Below, piece after piece: positions 16,611 through 25,135 of a DNA stretch of 51,443 bases. Position numbers and translations under genes: made by a program. Source of the stretch: Nostoc parmelioides FACHB-3921 (GTDB lineage: Bacteria; Cyanobacteriota; Cyanobacteriia; Cyanobacteriales; Nostocaceae); contig NZ_JACJQL010000044.1 of NCBI RefSeq assembly GCF_014696625.1, positions 1 to 51,443 on the forward strand, written 5' to 3'. Within the stretch, counting starts at the first letter, position 1; the number at the start of each line of letters is the position of its first letter. The notes under the pieces were generated by a model. It worked only from the letters and a program-made list of their open reading frames with translations, did not search any database and had not been told where the DNA came from.

Positions 16611-16843
16611 GGGTTTCTTTGGAAATTAATTCTGACAATTCAGAATACTCCGATTAAATCTTACAATGATACTGATTGTCCATCAGGAGATTATGTTTCC
16701 TCGTCAAGACTTTTGTTTAGGATAGGGTAGAGCTAATTGACAATAGTGTTATTACTTATTTATTATTTACATCAGTACATTTATTTACTTATTTAACCAA
16801 GGCATAACAATATTAGCAATGAAGCGACAATAATAATTAGATA

Positions 16844-17824
16844 CTACTTTTGGGCTTTGGGTTGAAATATCAAGTACGTACCTCCCAAACCTTCAACAAT
16901 TGTGCGTGTGTTAGCAATCATCATATTTTGATAAGTGTCTCCATCGCTTGTTGGTTCTCCTAGTCCTTGAGTGTATAGTTGCCTTTCTGACAATTTTACT
17001 TCCGCTTCAGTAGCGACAGATTCCATCACTTTTAATGTATCTGTCATATCTGCAAAGATTGTTGGTACATTAGATTTTTGGATATACTGAGTTAGATTTT
17101 TGATTCTCTGATCTGTTGCTTGTTCTTCAGTACCAATAGTAGCGGAAGGAATACCATAGGCCTTTGTGTAATAGTTTATTGCATTATAAGTTGTTACTAA
17201 TGTGCGCTTTTCTTTGGGAATAGTGGCAATTTTTACTTTAATCCAATTATCAAGTTGAGTTAATTCGGTTTTAATCCTTTTTGTATTGTCACTATAAATG
17301 GCAGCATTACTGGGTTCTAATTTTCTCAGGTTGCTATTAATGACTTCCAACATCTTGATAGCATTTTTCGGATTATGCCAAATATAAGGGTTATTTATTC
17401 TACGAGAATTTACAAGGATTTGCTGTGGCTTAGGAACTGCAATTTGACTCACGGCAATTTTAGGTGCAGAGTTTTTGGTGGCATTTATGAGCTTAATTAA
17501 TTCTGACTCAAGATTATAACCGTTGTATAAAATTAGATTAGCTTGCTCAAGAGCATCTTTATCTTCTGGTGTTGCTTGATAAAGCTGAGGTGCTTTGTTA
17601 GGAGGGATTAAGCAGATGAGATTAATCTTATTTTCGGCAATCTGTCTAGTTAAATCACACAGTACACTTGTAGTTACTACAACTTTGGGAAGATTTTCAT
17701 CAACCACATTAGTAGTCTGCGTAAAAGATGCAGTTGTAGTTTGATTTCTACATCCAACAAATGTGCCGGTGAAAATAGTTAAAATCACTCGTAATAAATT
17801 GTTGACTAATAATTTTTTTGGCAT
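16844..17824 (-). CDS. ZnuA/MntC-like solute-binding lipoprotein with degenerate metal site
   Basis: The 326-residue protein aligns along its length with cluster A-I metal-binding proteins of zinc/manganese ABC importers. It has a lipobox-like FVGC (Cys25), VVVTTSVLCDLTRQIA, the LYQATPED loop, NPYIWHNPKNA, the YNAINYYTKAYGIP helix and TYQNMMIANT. By eye, all four canonical ligand positions are changed: the first His is Gln80 (APQLY for DPHxY), the second is Tyr147 (His150 is nearby), the third (His/Glu) is Tyr213, and the C-terminal Asp is Gln286. No permease or ATPase gene is adjacent. It may therefore not be a conventional importer subunit and could be a sensor, chaperone or adhesin-like derivative. 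It is flanked by the two small Cys-tail proteins. Confidence 0.85.
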   Translation of the reverse strand: MPKKLLVNNLLRVILTIFTGTFVGCRNQTTTASFTQTTNVVDENLPKVVVTTSVLCDLTRQIAENKINLICLIPPNKAPQLYQATPEDKDALEQANLILYNGYNLESELIKLINATKNSAPKIAVSQIAVPKPQQILVNSRRINNPYIWHNPKNAIKMLEVINSNLRKLEPSNAAIYSDNTKRIKTELTQLDNWIKVKIATIPKEKRTLVTTYNAINYYTKAYGIPSATIGTEEQATDQRIKNLTQYIQKSNVPTIFADMTDTLKVMESVATEAEVKLSERQLYTQGLGEPTSDGDTYQNMMIANTRTIVEGLGGTYLIFQPKAQK

Positions 17825-18051
17825 TATTCACTGTTGCTGACTGGATAAAAAATAATAGATATTAATTAATAAGATTATACTAATTTTGAATTCGCTGGAA
17901 GATGAAATAATTTCCTATTAGCTATTACCTATAGGGCTACCATTTGATTTTTATATTACAGTCGGCTTGTGGTGGGCAATGCCTACCCTACAAGTACTTA
18001 AATTATTCAAGAGTCAAATCAGATTTATGTAGGAGTGAATTGAATATTAAG

Positions 18052-18077
18052 AATAAAAGCACAGCATTGCTGTGCCT
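18052..18077 (-). terminator. Rho-independent terminator of the 90-aa Cys-tail gene
   Basis: The palindrome GCACAGCATTGCTGTGC is followed, on the minus strand, by TTTTATTC. It lies 24 bp past the stop codon at 18101. Confidence 0.7.
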
Positions 18078-18100
18078 CCAAAAATTTATGTTTGCTCACT

Positions 18101-18373
18101 TCAAAAATTACCAGTGGGTAACTTCCCTTGTAGTAACTGAAGCTTAGTTTGGACACAGTTAGCACAGTTACAACCCAATTGATCGATGATGGGATTAGAT
18201 GAACGAGTTAGGTGTAGAGTGGTTGATGGGGAAATGGGTTGTGTGGATACTGCTGTAATGGCTTGTGTATCAAGTACAGAGTTGATACTAACTGCCTTTG
18301 CTGGGTTAGCTACCAGCAACATAGATGCGATCAGTACAGGACAGGCCAGCAAAACTAGTTTGACTAAGTACAT
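18101..18373 (-). CDS. Small exported protein with C-terminal GCNCANC motif
   Basis: This 90-residue protein has an N-terminal signal peptide (hydrophobic 5-22, probable cleavage after AKA at 27). A Ser/Thr-rich middle ends in the cluster GCNCANC (Cys68, Cys70, Cys73), then VQTKLQLLQGKLP. The signal shares PVLIAS, and the tail the GC[DN]CxxC arrangement, with the 116-residue protein 1.5 kb away. The two are likely paralogues despite low identity elsewhere. A solute-binding lipoprotein of the metal-transport family lies between them on the same strand. The function is unknown; metal binding or redox activity outside the cytoplasmic membrane is inference. A terminator hairpin follows. Confidence 0.7.
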   Translation of the reverse strand: MYLVKLVLLACPVLIASMLLVANPAKAVSINSVLDTQAITAVSTQPISPSTTLHLTRSSNPIIDQLGCNCANCVQTKLQLLQGKLPTGNF

Positions 18374-18451
18374 AATTCACAAATAATTACTATTTCTGAT
18401 ACAGCATAGCCAATTTATTAACTATCTTCAACTTTAGTTAATAAATACTAA

Positions 18452-19513
18452 TTAACTACATCCAAATCCTTGACCCCGCAAAATCTTTGACCAAATGAGT
18501 AATTCTCCTTTTTCACCACCTGCGGCAATTAGCTTACCTTGGGGGTGCCATGCTAGGGTGGAAAATCCATCAGCAACACCTGTGAGAATTTGGGATACTT
18601 CCTTGGCTTTGTTCCACAAACATAGCCAGCCATCGGTTGCAGCCGAGGCTAGTAAGAAGCTTTTAGGTGCAAAGGCGATCGCATTAATCACACCTACATG
18701 ATTAGTTAACACTCGCGCTTCCCATCCCAAGTTCTCATCCTCTAGTTTTTCCCAGACCACAATACCTTCCACACTGGAAGAGGCTAGTATTGGTGCGCCT
18801 AGTTTGGTGGTTGTTTCTGACCATGCTAGTTGACGAATCTTACCAGGAAAGCCACGCATAACCCAAGGGTCGGGATTATTCCATTCCAACACGGTGACGC
18901 TACGATCCATGTTGCCTGAAGCCAGGAATTTACCATCAGGCGACCAAGCCATAGTCACACTCACGGTAGGCATATTCAGAATATATGGTTCTTCATCCCA
19001 GTTTTGGGCGTGCCAAATTTTAACTCCCTTGTTACCACCAATTGCTAGGTATTGACCATCAATCCGCCAATCAATACTCAATGCGGATGAGTCGGCAAAA
19101 TTCAGGGTGGTGACAACCTCACGAGTATCAGCGTCCCAAACTTGTACATAACGCCCCAAACTAAAAGCCAACTGGTTGCTAGCGTGACTCCAAGCCAACT
19201 TGTCTACCCATGCAGGTGCATTTTCTAAGGAGGCGATTAATTCCTGTCCTTGCCAGATTTTCACCCGTCCATCTTGTCCACCAACGGCGAGAAATTTGCC
19301 ATCAGGGGAGAAAGCGAGACAATCGACAGACTGGCCATTACCCGCTTGCAGGGTTGTTAACTCACCATCCTGCCACAGTACTACTTCCCCATCTGCCGAA
19401 GTTGCGGCTAAGGTGTTTCCTTGTGGAGACCAGGCGATCGCTGTTACATATTCTGCCAGCATCCCTGAATAGTGTTCGTCAAATTCTTTATTTTTGCTGG
19501 TTGTCACGTTCAT
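18452..19513 (-). CDS. WD40-repeat protein downstream of the COG0523 GTPase
   Basis: About eight WD40-type strand sets of 40-45 residues fill the 353-residue protein, for example AWSPQGNTLAATSADGEVVLW, AFSPDGKFLAVGGQDGRVKIW and AWHPQGKLIAAGGEKGELLIW. This implies a single seven- or eight-bladed propeller with no enzymatic domain. It is presumably a cytoplasmic protein-interaction scaffold. I place the start at ATG 19513 (MNVTTSKNKEFDEHYSG). A longer frame begins upstream inside the GTPase gene, but that stretch is a Pro/Ala-rich translation of a G/C-rich spacer and has no coding character. The gene follows the COG0523 GTPase by 91 bp in the same direction, so it may be co-expressed from the Zur-box promoter. 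A link to metal handling is inferred only from position. Confidence 0.88.
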   Translation of the reverse strand: MNVTTSKNKEFDEHYSGMLAEYVTAIAWSPQGNTLAATSADGEVVLWQDGELTTLQAGNGQSVDCLAFSPDGKFLAVGGQDGRVKIWQGQELIASLENAPAWVDKLAWSHASNQLAFSLGRYVQVWDADTREVVTTLNFADSSALSIDWRIDGQYLAIGGNKGVKIWHAQNWDEEPYILNMPTVSVTMAWSPDGKFLASGNMDRSVTVLEWNNPDPWVMRGFPGKIRQLAWSETTTKLGAPILASSSVEGIVVWEKLEDENLGWEARVLTNHVGVINAIAFAPKSFLLASAATDGWLCLWNKAKEVSQILTGVADGFSTLAWHPQGKLIAAGGEKGELLIWSKILRGQGFGCS

Positions 19514-19604
19514 AGGTTGTTTAGAGAGGTGAGAGAAGAGAGCAAGGGGAGCAGGGGTGGCAGAGGGAGCAGGGGGAAATAACCCCCTAGCCTCTTGGTG
19601 TCTT

Positions 19605-20576
19605 TTAAACAAAACAAGCGAGAAAATCTTGCTTGAGTTGGGCTTCATCTAAATTGCGACCGATGAACACTAGTTCGTTTTTGCGTTTTTCGTTGGGTTT
19701 CCAGAGGCGATCGGGTCTACCGTCGAATATCATGTGTACCCCTTGGAAGACAAATCTATTATCTTCCCCGGCAATATTTAATATGCCTTTCATACGGAAG
19801 ATATCGGGGCCTTGGATACGCAATAATTCGGAAATCCAAGCGTTTAATTTTTCCCCGTCGAGTTCACCCTCTTGTACTAAAGCCACAGAGGAAACAGTAT
19901 CATCATGTTCGTGGGCATCTTCACCTAAAAAATTTGGATCTATCTCTAAAGCACGGTCTAAATCAAAGGCTTTTACACCCAACAAAGCGTCCATTGCTAA
20001 CTCAGAATTGCGTGTACGGTAGATTTTGGCGATCGCATTCATCGACCTAATCCGCTTTTCTAATTCATCTAATTCTGATGGGGTAACTAAATCAGTTTTA
20101 TTAAGTAAAATTACATCAGCAAAGGCAATCTGTTCTTGGGCTTCGTCTGCATCCCAGTGTTGCCAAATATGCTTGGCATCTACTAGCGTTACCACTGCAT
20201 CTAAAGACAGTTGACTTTGCATATCTTCATCCACAAAGAATGTCTGAATCACTGGTGCAGGGTCAGCTAATCCAGTAGTTTCAATTACTAGATGGTCAAA
20301 CTTATCACGGCGCTTCATCAAATTGCCAATTATCCGGATTAAGTCACCACGAACTGTACAACAGATGCAGCCATTGTTCATCTCAAAAATTTCTTCATCT
20401 GCATCAATAACTAATTGGTTATCAATGCCTACTTCCCCAAATTCGTTAACGATGACAGCAACTTTCTTGCCATGCTCGTATGTGAGGATATGGTTGAGTA
20501 GGGTTGTTTTACCTGCGCCTAAATAGCCAGTCAGAACAGTAACGGGAACTGAATCTGTAATTACGTCGGCCATCAT
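19605..20576 (-). CDS. COG0523 (CobW/YciC/ZNG1-type) metal-chaperone GTPase
   Basis: Visible signatures are the Walker A GYLGAGKTT (17-25), the metal-binding motif GCICC (69-73, the family CxCC), ETTGLADPAP, and the NKTD guanine-specificity motif (159-162). An acid/His stretch AHEHDD (221-226) and a C-terminal CobW_C domain ending near GRNLDEAQL follow. These GTPases deliver zinc, or in other subfamilies cobalt or iron, to client enzymes. At 323 residues it is of normal length. The Zur-type operator at 20605-20619, 29 bp before the start, argues for the zinc subfamily induced by zinc shortage. Two adjacent ATGs (20576, 20573) could serve as start. A WD40 gene follows in the same orientation. 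Confidence 0.93.
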   Translation of the reverse strand: MMADVITDSVPVTVLTGYLGAGKTTLLNHILTYEHGKKVAVIVNEFGEVGIDNQLVIDADEEIFEMNNGCICCTVRGDLIRIIGNLMKRRDKFDHLVIETTGLADPAPVIQTFFVDEDMQSQLSLDAVVTLVDAKHIWQHWDADEAQEQIAFADVILLNKTDLVTPSELDELEKRIRSMNAIAKIYRTRNSELAMDALLGVKAFDLDRALEIDPNFLGEDAHEHDDTVSSVALVQEGELDGEKLNAWISELLRIQGPDIFRMKGILNIAGEDNRFVFQGVHMIFDGRPDRLWKPNEKRKNELVFIGRNLDEAQLKQDFLACFV

Positions 20577-20604
20577 ATTATAAAAGCCTCAAATCTTACC
20601 ATAC

Positions 20605-20619
20605 GGATAATCATTATCA
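20605..20619 (-). promoter_or_regulatory. Probable Zur (FurB) box upstream of the COG0523 gene
   Basis: Read on the minus strand, TGATAATGATTATCC is a 7-1-7 inverted repeat with a single mismatch at the last base. It matches the TGATAAT-N-ATTATCA operator of cyanobacterial Zur. It lies 29-43 bp upstream of the first ATG, where bound repressor would block transcription. Confidence 0.75.
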
Positions 20620-20886
20620 CCTATGATAAGTCTTTTTATATTTTTGTGCGAATCTTATTCATATAAGATTGTTAAAACATCTTTTCAGGCGGAGCAGGGA
20701 TATCTTTAAAGATTGCGTAGGCTCACTAAACTACATTAGGTATCTTTTCTATCATTTATATAAAAATAAATGTAATTAAAGTCACATTTATTCTATCTTG
20801 CTTCATAAGTGTTATTAGTTTGGCAAACTGTCAAAAATTTTATAAAAGTTATTTTTTATATTGCTTATTATTAAGTTAGATAATTT

Positions 20887-21396
20887 ATGCTTTCCAGAGA
20901 ATTTATGCCTAAGAGAATTATTACAAAATTAAATAGTTGGTTTCATCGAGATAGAATTGTTAGCAATCTAGAATTTTTTCAAGACATTATCGTAATTTCC
21001 CTATGTATGGGCTTGTTTTGTGTCATGCTCATTCGTCTGGGTGATATGTTTTTATCTTTTTTACGACCATTAGATTTAAGGGAAGTCACATCAGATATCT
21101 TGTTTATTTTGATTTTGGTAGAATTATTTCGGTTGTTAATAGACTACTTGCAATCACAAAAAATATCCGTAGGAGCAGCCGCAGAGATTACAATAGTTTC
21201 TGCATTACGGGAGGTAATTCTACGTGGAGTTTTAGAGATTAATCGTGATCAAATTATAGGCATTTCTGTATTTTTGTTAGTGTTAACAGGAATTTTAATG
21301 GCTCTACCTTGGATATCCCAGTTTTTTGAACACGTTAGACTTACTGACTATGAAAGTCCAGAAGAAAGTACAGAATTTTTATCTGATAAATCTTGA
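20887..21396 (+). CDS. PsiE-like (phosphate-starvation-inducible E family) membrane protein
   Basis: The 169-residue protein has about four hydrophobic helices: near 35-55, 68-85, 100-120 and 128-148. The pattern FLRPLDLREVTSDILFILILVELFRLL and the later REVILRGVLEI are typical of the PsiE family. The biochemical role of PsiE is unknown; in E. coli it is induced by phosphate starvation. No Pho box was recognised upstream here. A second ATG at 20905 (MPKRIITK), with AGAG before it, may be the true start. It is divergent from the COG0523 gene. Confidence 0.78.
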   Translation: MLSREFMPKRIITKLNSWFHRDRIVSNLEFFQDIIVISLCMGLFCVMLIRLGDMFLSFLRPLDLREVTSDILFILILVELFRLLIDYLQSQKISVGAAAEITIVSALREVILRGVLEINRDQIIGISVFLLVLTGILMALPWISQFFEHVRLTDYESPEESTEFLSDKS

Positions 21397-21404
21397 ACCA
21401 CAGA

Positions 21405-21453
21405 TTGACTGTTGACTGTTGACTGTTGACTGTTAACGGTCAACAGTTAACAG
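21405..21453. repeat. STRR: tandem TTGACTG heptamers with inverted copies
   Basis: Four TTGACTG units are followed by TTAACGG, TCAACAG and TTAACAG, so the array folds back on itself. It is the same heptamer family, in the opposite orientation, as the array at 14504-14531. It lies just after the psiE-like stop. Confidence 0.85.
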
Positions 21454-21655
21454 CCTTCACGATGGATTGTGTAACCTAAAAGCAGAGTAGCTTACTAAAC
21501 AGCACCCAGAGAGTGAGATGGGACTCATATTTGATTGACGGAAAAAGTCAGTACACCTCGCCCTAGCCCCATACCCCTAATTATTGAAACCACTAGCAGA
21601 TATTACCCAAATGATTGCAAAATAAATACAGTCCGTTGTGGTGACTACCTAAGAA

Positions 21656-23050
21656 ATGCCGACTATACTTGCTGACGCACAAAATTTACTATCTGACCTC
21701 ATCGCCCGTTACTCGTCGCGTGTAGATTATTTAATGATTCGCCTAGAGGAAGCAGAAGGAACCGATATCTTGTTGCGTGGCGACAAAGTAGAAACTCTCA
21801 GCGAAGGAATTTCAATTGGTGGACACGTCCGCGCTTGTTATAGGGGTGGTTGGGGGTTGAGCTGCTTCAACCAATTGGCAACGATTCAAGACAGGATTGA
21901 AGAAGCGATCGCCGCCGCCCGTATGGTAGGAGACGAGAAAACGATCCTGGCTCCTATGGACTCAGTACAAGCTATATGCAGGCTACCCCTGACAGGTACA
22001 GATCCGCGAAAAGTTCCTTTGGCAAAGAAAAAAGAATTATGCGATCGCTATACTGATTTACTCAAAACTGTTGACCACCGCATCACTACAACCTCAGTTC
22101 GTTATAGTGACAGTAGCCAAAAAATTATCCTCGCCACTTCAGAAGGGACTCTTATTCAACAGTCTTGGGTGGATATGGAAATGCGCTTTGCTGCCACTGC
22201 TAAAAATGGTGAAACAGTGCAAACTGGTAGGGAAACTACAGGTTCCCGCAAAGCCTACGAGGATTTAACTAATTTAGATACTCAAGTTAAGAATGCGGCA
22301 CAAAGAGCTGTTGCAGCTTTGTCTCTACCATCAGTTAAAGGTAATACTTACACTGTGGTTATCGATCCCGTTCTGACAGGTTTATTTGTTCACGAAGCTT
22401 TTGGGCATCTTTCCGAAGCTGACATGGCTTACGAAAATCCAGATTTACTAGACGTGATGACCATCGGCAGGCGGTTTGGCCCTAAAGAACTGCAAATCTT
22501 TGATGGTGCAGCCCCAGAAGGACATCGTGGTAGTTATTTTTATGATGATGAAGGTACACCCGCTACTACTACCCAGCTAATTAAAGACGGTGTTTTAGTA
22601 GGACGCTTGCATTCCCGCGAAACCGCCGGTAAGTTAGAGGAAAAGCCAACGGGTAACGCTCGCTGTCTCAATTATCACTTCAATCCCATTGTGCGGATGA
22701 CCAATACTTGGATTGAACGCGGTAAAACACCAGTTGCAGACTTATTTACTGGGATTAAAGAAGGTGTTTACGCTCGTAATTGGCTAGGTGGTATGACTAA
22801 TGGCGAAATGTTCACCTTTAGCGCCGGGGAAGCTTGGATGATTAGAAACGGGAAAATTGCCGAACCTGTAAAAGATGTGACGCTTTCAGGAAATGTTTTT
22901 CAAACTTTGGCTGATATTGAGGCTATTGGTGATGATTTTTATTGGGATGAATCTGGCGGTTGCGGTAAAGGTGGGCAAAATGGCTTACCTGTCGGTTGTG
23001 GCGGCCCTAGTTTACGGATTCGAGATGTAGTAGTTGGGGGAGAAATGTAG
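21656..23050 (+). CDS. tldD: TldD-type metalloprotease
   Basis: This 464-residue protein belongs to the TldD/PmbA family. The zinc-binding HExxxH motif is HEAFGH at 246-251 (in FVHEAFGHLSEAD). Other conserved segments are GSYFYDDEGTPATTTQLIKDGVL, GRLHSRETA and RCLNYHFNPIVRMTNT. TldD pairs with TldE/PmbA to digest unfolded peptides and mature some peptide antibiotics. The partner gene is not in the window. The start ATG at 21656 follows an AAGAA leader. The gene converges with coaE, 40 bp away. Cytoplasmic; no signal peptide. Confidence 0.95.
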   Translation: MPTILADAQNLLSDLIARYSSRVDYLMIRLEEAEGTDILLRGDKVETLSEGISIGGHVRACYRGGWGLSCFNQLATIQDRIEEAIAAARMVGDEKTILAPMDSVQAICRLPLTGTDPRKVPLAKKKELCDRYTDLLKTVDHRITTTSVRYSDSSQKIILATSEGTLIQQSWVDMEMRFAATAKNGETVQTGRETTGSRKAYEDLTNLDTQVKNAAQRAVAALSLPSVKGNTYTVVIDPVLTGLFVHEAFGHLSEADMAYENPDLLDVMTIGRRFGPKELQIFDGAAPEGHRGSYFYDDEGTPATTTQLIKDGVLVGRLHSRETAGKLEEKPTGNARCLNYHFNPIVRMTNTWIERGKTPVADLFTGIKEGVYARNWLGGMTNGEMFTFSAGEAWMIRNGKIAEPVKDVTLSGNVFQTLADIEAIGDDFYWDESGGCGKGGQNGLPVGCGGPSLRIRDVVVGGEM

Positions 23051-23090
23051 TCAATTCAAAATACCCTACTGGAAGCTAAAGCTACAAAAT

Positions 23091-23681
23091 TCAAAGTTCA
23101 AAATTAAGAGCGATATCTACTTGTTTGAGCAGTGCGTCTAAAGATGAAGAGTTATCTAAAACTACATCTGCGATCGCTGCTTTTTCTTTTAGAGATAATT
23201 GACTATTAATTCGCGCTTGTGCTTGTTCTAAAGTTAAGTGATTGCGCTCCATTAATCTTTGCAACTGCTGTGATTCCGAACAAATTACTACCCAAATTTC
23301 TGTGACTAAATTCGTCATCTGCACTTCAATCAACAAAGGTATGACTAATACCAGTATTGGGGAAGTGGATTCAGCAATTGCTTTGAGAAAGCGATCGCGC
23401 ACATAAGGATGTATTAAACTTTCTACCCAATGGCGTTGATCTTGATTCTGAAAGATCATCTCACCCAACTTTGGGCGGTTGAGACTGCCATCTGGTAGTA
23501 ATATTTCTTTACCATAACGCCTAGCGATCGCATCCAGAATCGGCGAACCTAAAGATACTGCATCCCTAGCGTAAATATCTGCGTCGAAGATTGGCAAATT
23601 ATGAGCGCTAGCTAAATAATTAGCGACAGTGGTTTTACCTGTCGCTATACCTCCAGTTAAGCCGATAATGCGTTGGGTCAT
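23091..23681 (-). CDS. coaE: Dephospho-CoA kinase
   Basis: CoaE phosphorylates the 3'-hydroxyl of dephospho-CoA, the last step of coenzyme A synthesis. The P-loop is GLTGGIATGKTT (7-18). The CoA-domain signature DADIYARDAV (about 34-43), the LIHPYVRDRF segment and VLVIPLLIE (the typical P-L-L-[FI]-E motif) are all present. At 196 residues it is of normal size. The gene is monocistronic or starts a short unit, and converges with tldD. Confidence 0.96.
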   Translation of the reverse strand: MTQRIIGLTGGIATGKTTVANYLASAHNLPIFDADIYARDAVSLGSPILDAIARRYGKEILLPDGSLNRPKLGEMIFQNQDQRHWVESLIHPYVRDRFLKAIAESTSPILVLVIPLLIEVQMTNLVTEIWVVICSESQQLQRLMERNHLTLEQAQARINSQLSLKEKAAIADVVLDNSSSLDALLKQVDIALNFEL

Positions 23682-23758
23682 CTCTTTTACTTGCGCTTAA
23701 CGTAATCACAAATTAGGAATTACGTAGCTTGCTTTCCGTAGGGTGTTAGGAATTAATC

Positions 23759-24157
23759 TTAAACATCACCACAATATTTTGTAGCAATGAGCCGATTATT
23801 TTTATAAACTAATACTCTTCCATAACCTGTATCTTGCACAGCAGCATACAGATAATTTTTGTTTCTAAATCTGTAAACAACATCTCCGTTTTCATTACGT
23901 CTGGCTGTACCACCATCTAGTAGGAGATCAGGACGTTGTAGCGTAGTCGGAATATTATATGCAGCGTAACGTAATGTTCCATTGTTGAGGCGGGAGACTT
24001 CCACAAAAACACCTTCAGCACTACAACTAAATACTGGTGTAGCGGCAAGTGCAGCAACAGGTGATGCTACTATAGCTGTTAGCATAGAAGCCGCGCCTGT
24101 GAGGGTAGCCAAAATTCCCCACAAAGGTTTTGCAGGTTTGCAATTTAAGCTTTTCAT
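23759..24157 (-). CDS. Small secreted protein of unknown function
   Basis: The 132-residue protein has a long signal peptide (hydrophobic about 15-38, probable cut near ALAA/TP). The mature domain of about 90 residues is rich in short beta-strands, with one Cys at the start (FSCSAEG) and one at the very end (TKYCGDV), suggesting a disulfide that closes a small barrel. The layout recalls MliC-type lysozyme-inhibitor barrels, but I cannot identify the family. The ribosome-binding sequence AAGGAATTAAGT precedes the ATG. Neighbours (coaE, DUF3598) give no functional hint. Confidence 0.75.
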   Translation of the reverse strand: MKSLNCKPAKPLWGILATLTGAASMLTAIVASPVAALAATPVFSCSAEGVFVEVSRLNNGTLRYAAYNIPTTLQRPDLLLDGGTARRNENGDVVYRFRNKNYLYAAVQDTGYGRVLVYKNNRLIATKYCGDV

Positions 24158-24232
24158 ACTTAATTCCTTAAAGTTTGTATAACCTGATCTACAAACTTAT
24201 GTTTCCCGTTTTCGGATTTTAAGATGTCACAA

Positions 24233-25048
24233 CTAATGAGTTTTAACTCGTTGTTCAGTTACTAAAGTTAGACTCACCCATTCGCCTTTATCGCTATAGC
24301 TACGAACCATACGTTGGCGTAAGTTTGGTTGAATTAACCAACCCACTTCTAAAATAAAGCTTTGACGTACCTGCACTTTGAGTGGAGAAGTAGCAGAAGC
24401 ACCATTAGGTAAGAGTAAGACTTGTACTTGTTTTTCTGAGTCTTGATCAAAGAGAATGATTGAGCCTTTGATCGTAGCAGTGGAAGTTATGGCGCGTCCT
24501 GCGAAATTCAAAGTTTGAATTAAGCGCCCATTCTCATCTAGTTGTAATTTGAGGTTTGTAGAGATAGTATCAGGCGATCGCCAATCAGGATAAATTGTTA
24601 TTGCTTCACCTTGCCATTCGCCCAATAAATCATCAATTTGTAAGGGTGGGTTCTCTTTTGCTGGTGTACCTGCTAAATGTTCACGAATTAGAGTAATTTG
24701 GTCTAACTGACCGTTTTTACCAAAAAATTGCACCAAGCGCAGGCGGCGATTTTCATGAATTAAACCTAATTCTGCACCAAATTCCGAGAATGGAGCTAAC
24801 TGAATTGAACCTTGAGAAAAAGCACCATTTTCAAAAAACAGCACACTTCTGGCCAAGGAACTATACTCTAGAACCTTTTCTGTATCTTCTTGACGAATAA
24901 TCTGGCGGACTGTTTGATTGTTATTCAATCCTGCCAAAGAAACAACCGTTGGAATATCATTTAAAAGTTGACCTTGGGGTGAAAACCGAGTAAATGAACC
25001 TTGCCATTCACCAAGATTAAGCAATAAACGTTCCCACTGAGATGACAT
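24233..25048 (-). CDS. DUF3598 family protein
   Basis: The protein has 271 residues and begins SSQWERLLLNLGEWQGSFTRFSPQG. The opening and the second repeat-like half (DDLLGEWQGEAITIYPDWRSPDTI) both carry a GEWQG motif, so the protein looks like two lipocalin/CpcS-like beta-barrel halves. This pattern is typical of the cyanobacterial DUF3598 family, whose function is unproven. No signal peptide is present. The gene lies downstream of ftsX on the same strand but behind a hairpin. Confidence 0.8.
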   Translation of the reverse strand: MSSQWERLLLNLGEWQGSFTRFSPQGQLLNDIPTVVSLAGLNNNQTVRQIIRQEDTEKVLEYSSLARSVLFFENGAFSQGSIQLAPFSEFGAELGLIHENRRLRLVQFFGKNGQLDQITLIREHLAGTPAKENPPLQIDDLLGEWQGEAITIYPDWRSPDTISTNLKLQLDENGRLIQTLNFAGRAITSTATIKGSIILFDQDSEKQVQVLLLPNGASATSPLKVQVRQSFILEVGWLIQPNLRQRMVRSYSDKGEWVSLTLVTEQRVKTH

Positions 25049-25114
25049 AGTAGGTAATAAATACTAAATGCTCAGTAGCATATCAGTTTTGAGGCTTGTT
25101 TAGTGCTGGGGAAA

Positions 25115-25132
25115 TCAGGACTAAAGTCCTGA
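25115..25132 (-). terminator. Palindromic hairpin after ftsX
   Basis: TCAGGACTAAAGTCCTGA forms an 8-bp stem 3 bp past the ftsX stop; the minus strand continues TTTCCCC. It is a weak terminator candidate or a dispersed palindrome. Confidence 0.45.
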
Positions 25133-25135
25133 CTA

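Noticed and set aside
17944..18147. 67-codon plus-strand frame
   Set aside because: Overlaps the 3' end and terminator of the 90-aa Cys-tail gene and a TGGGCAATGCC dispersed repeat.
19514..19648. Longer N-terminus for the WD40 protein
   Set aside because: The extra 45 residues come from a purine-rich low-complexity spacer and the end of the GTPase gene. The ATG at 19513 gives a clean start.
20641..20886. Pho box upstream of the psiE-like gene
   Set aside because: The cyanobacterial CTTAACCT-type direct repeats were not found in the spacer.
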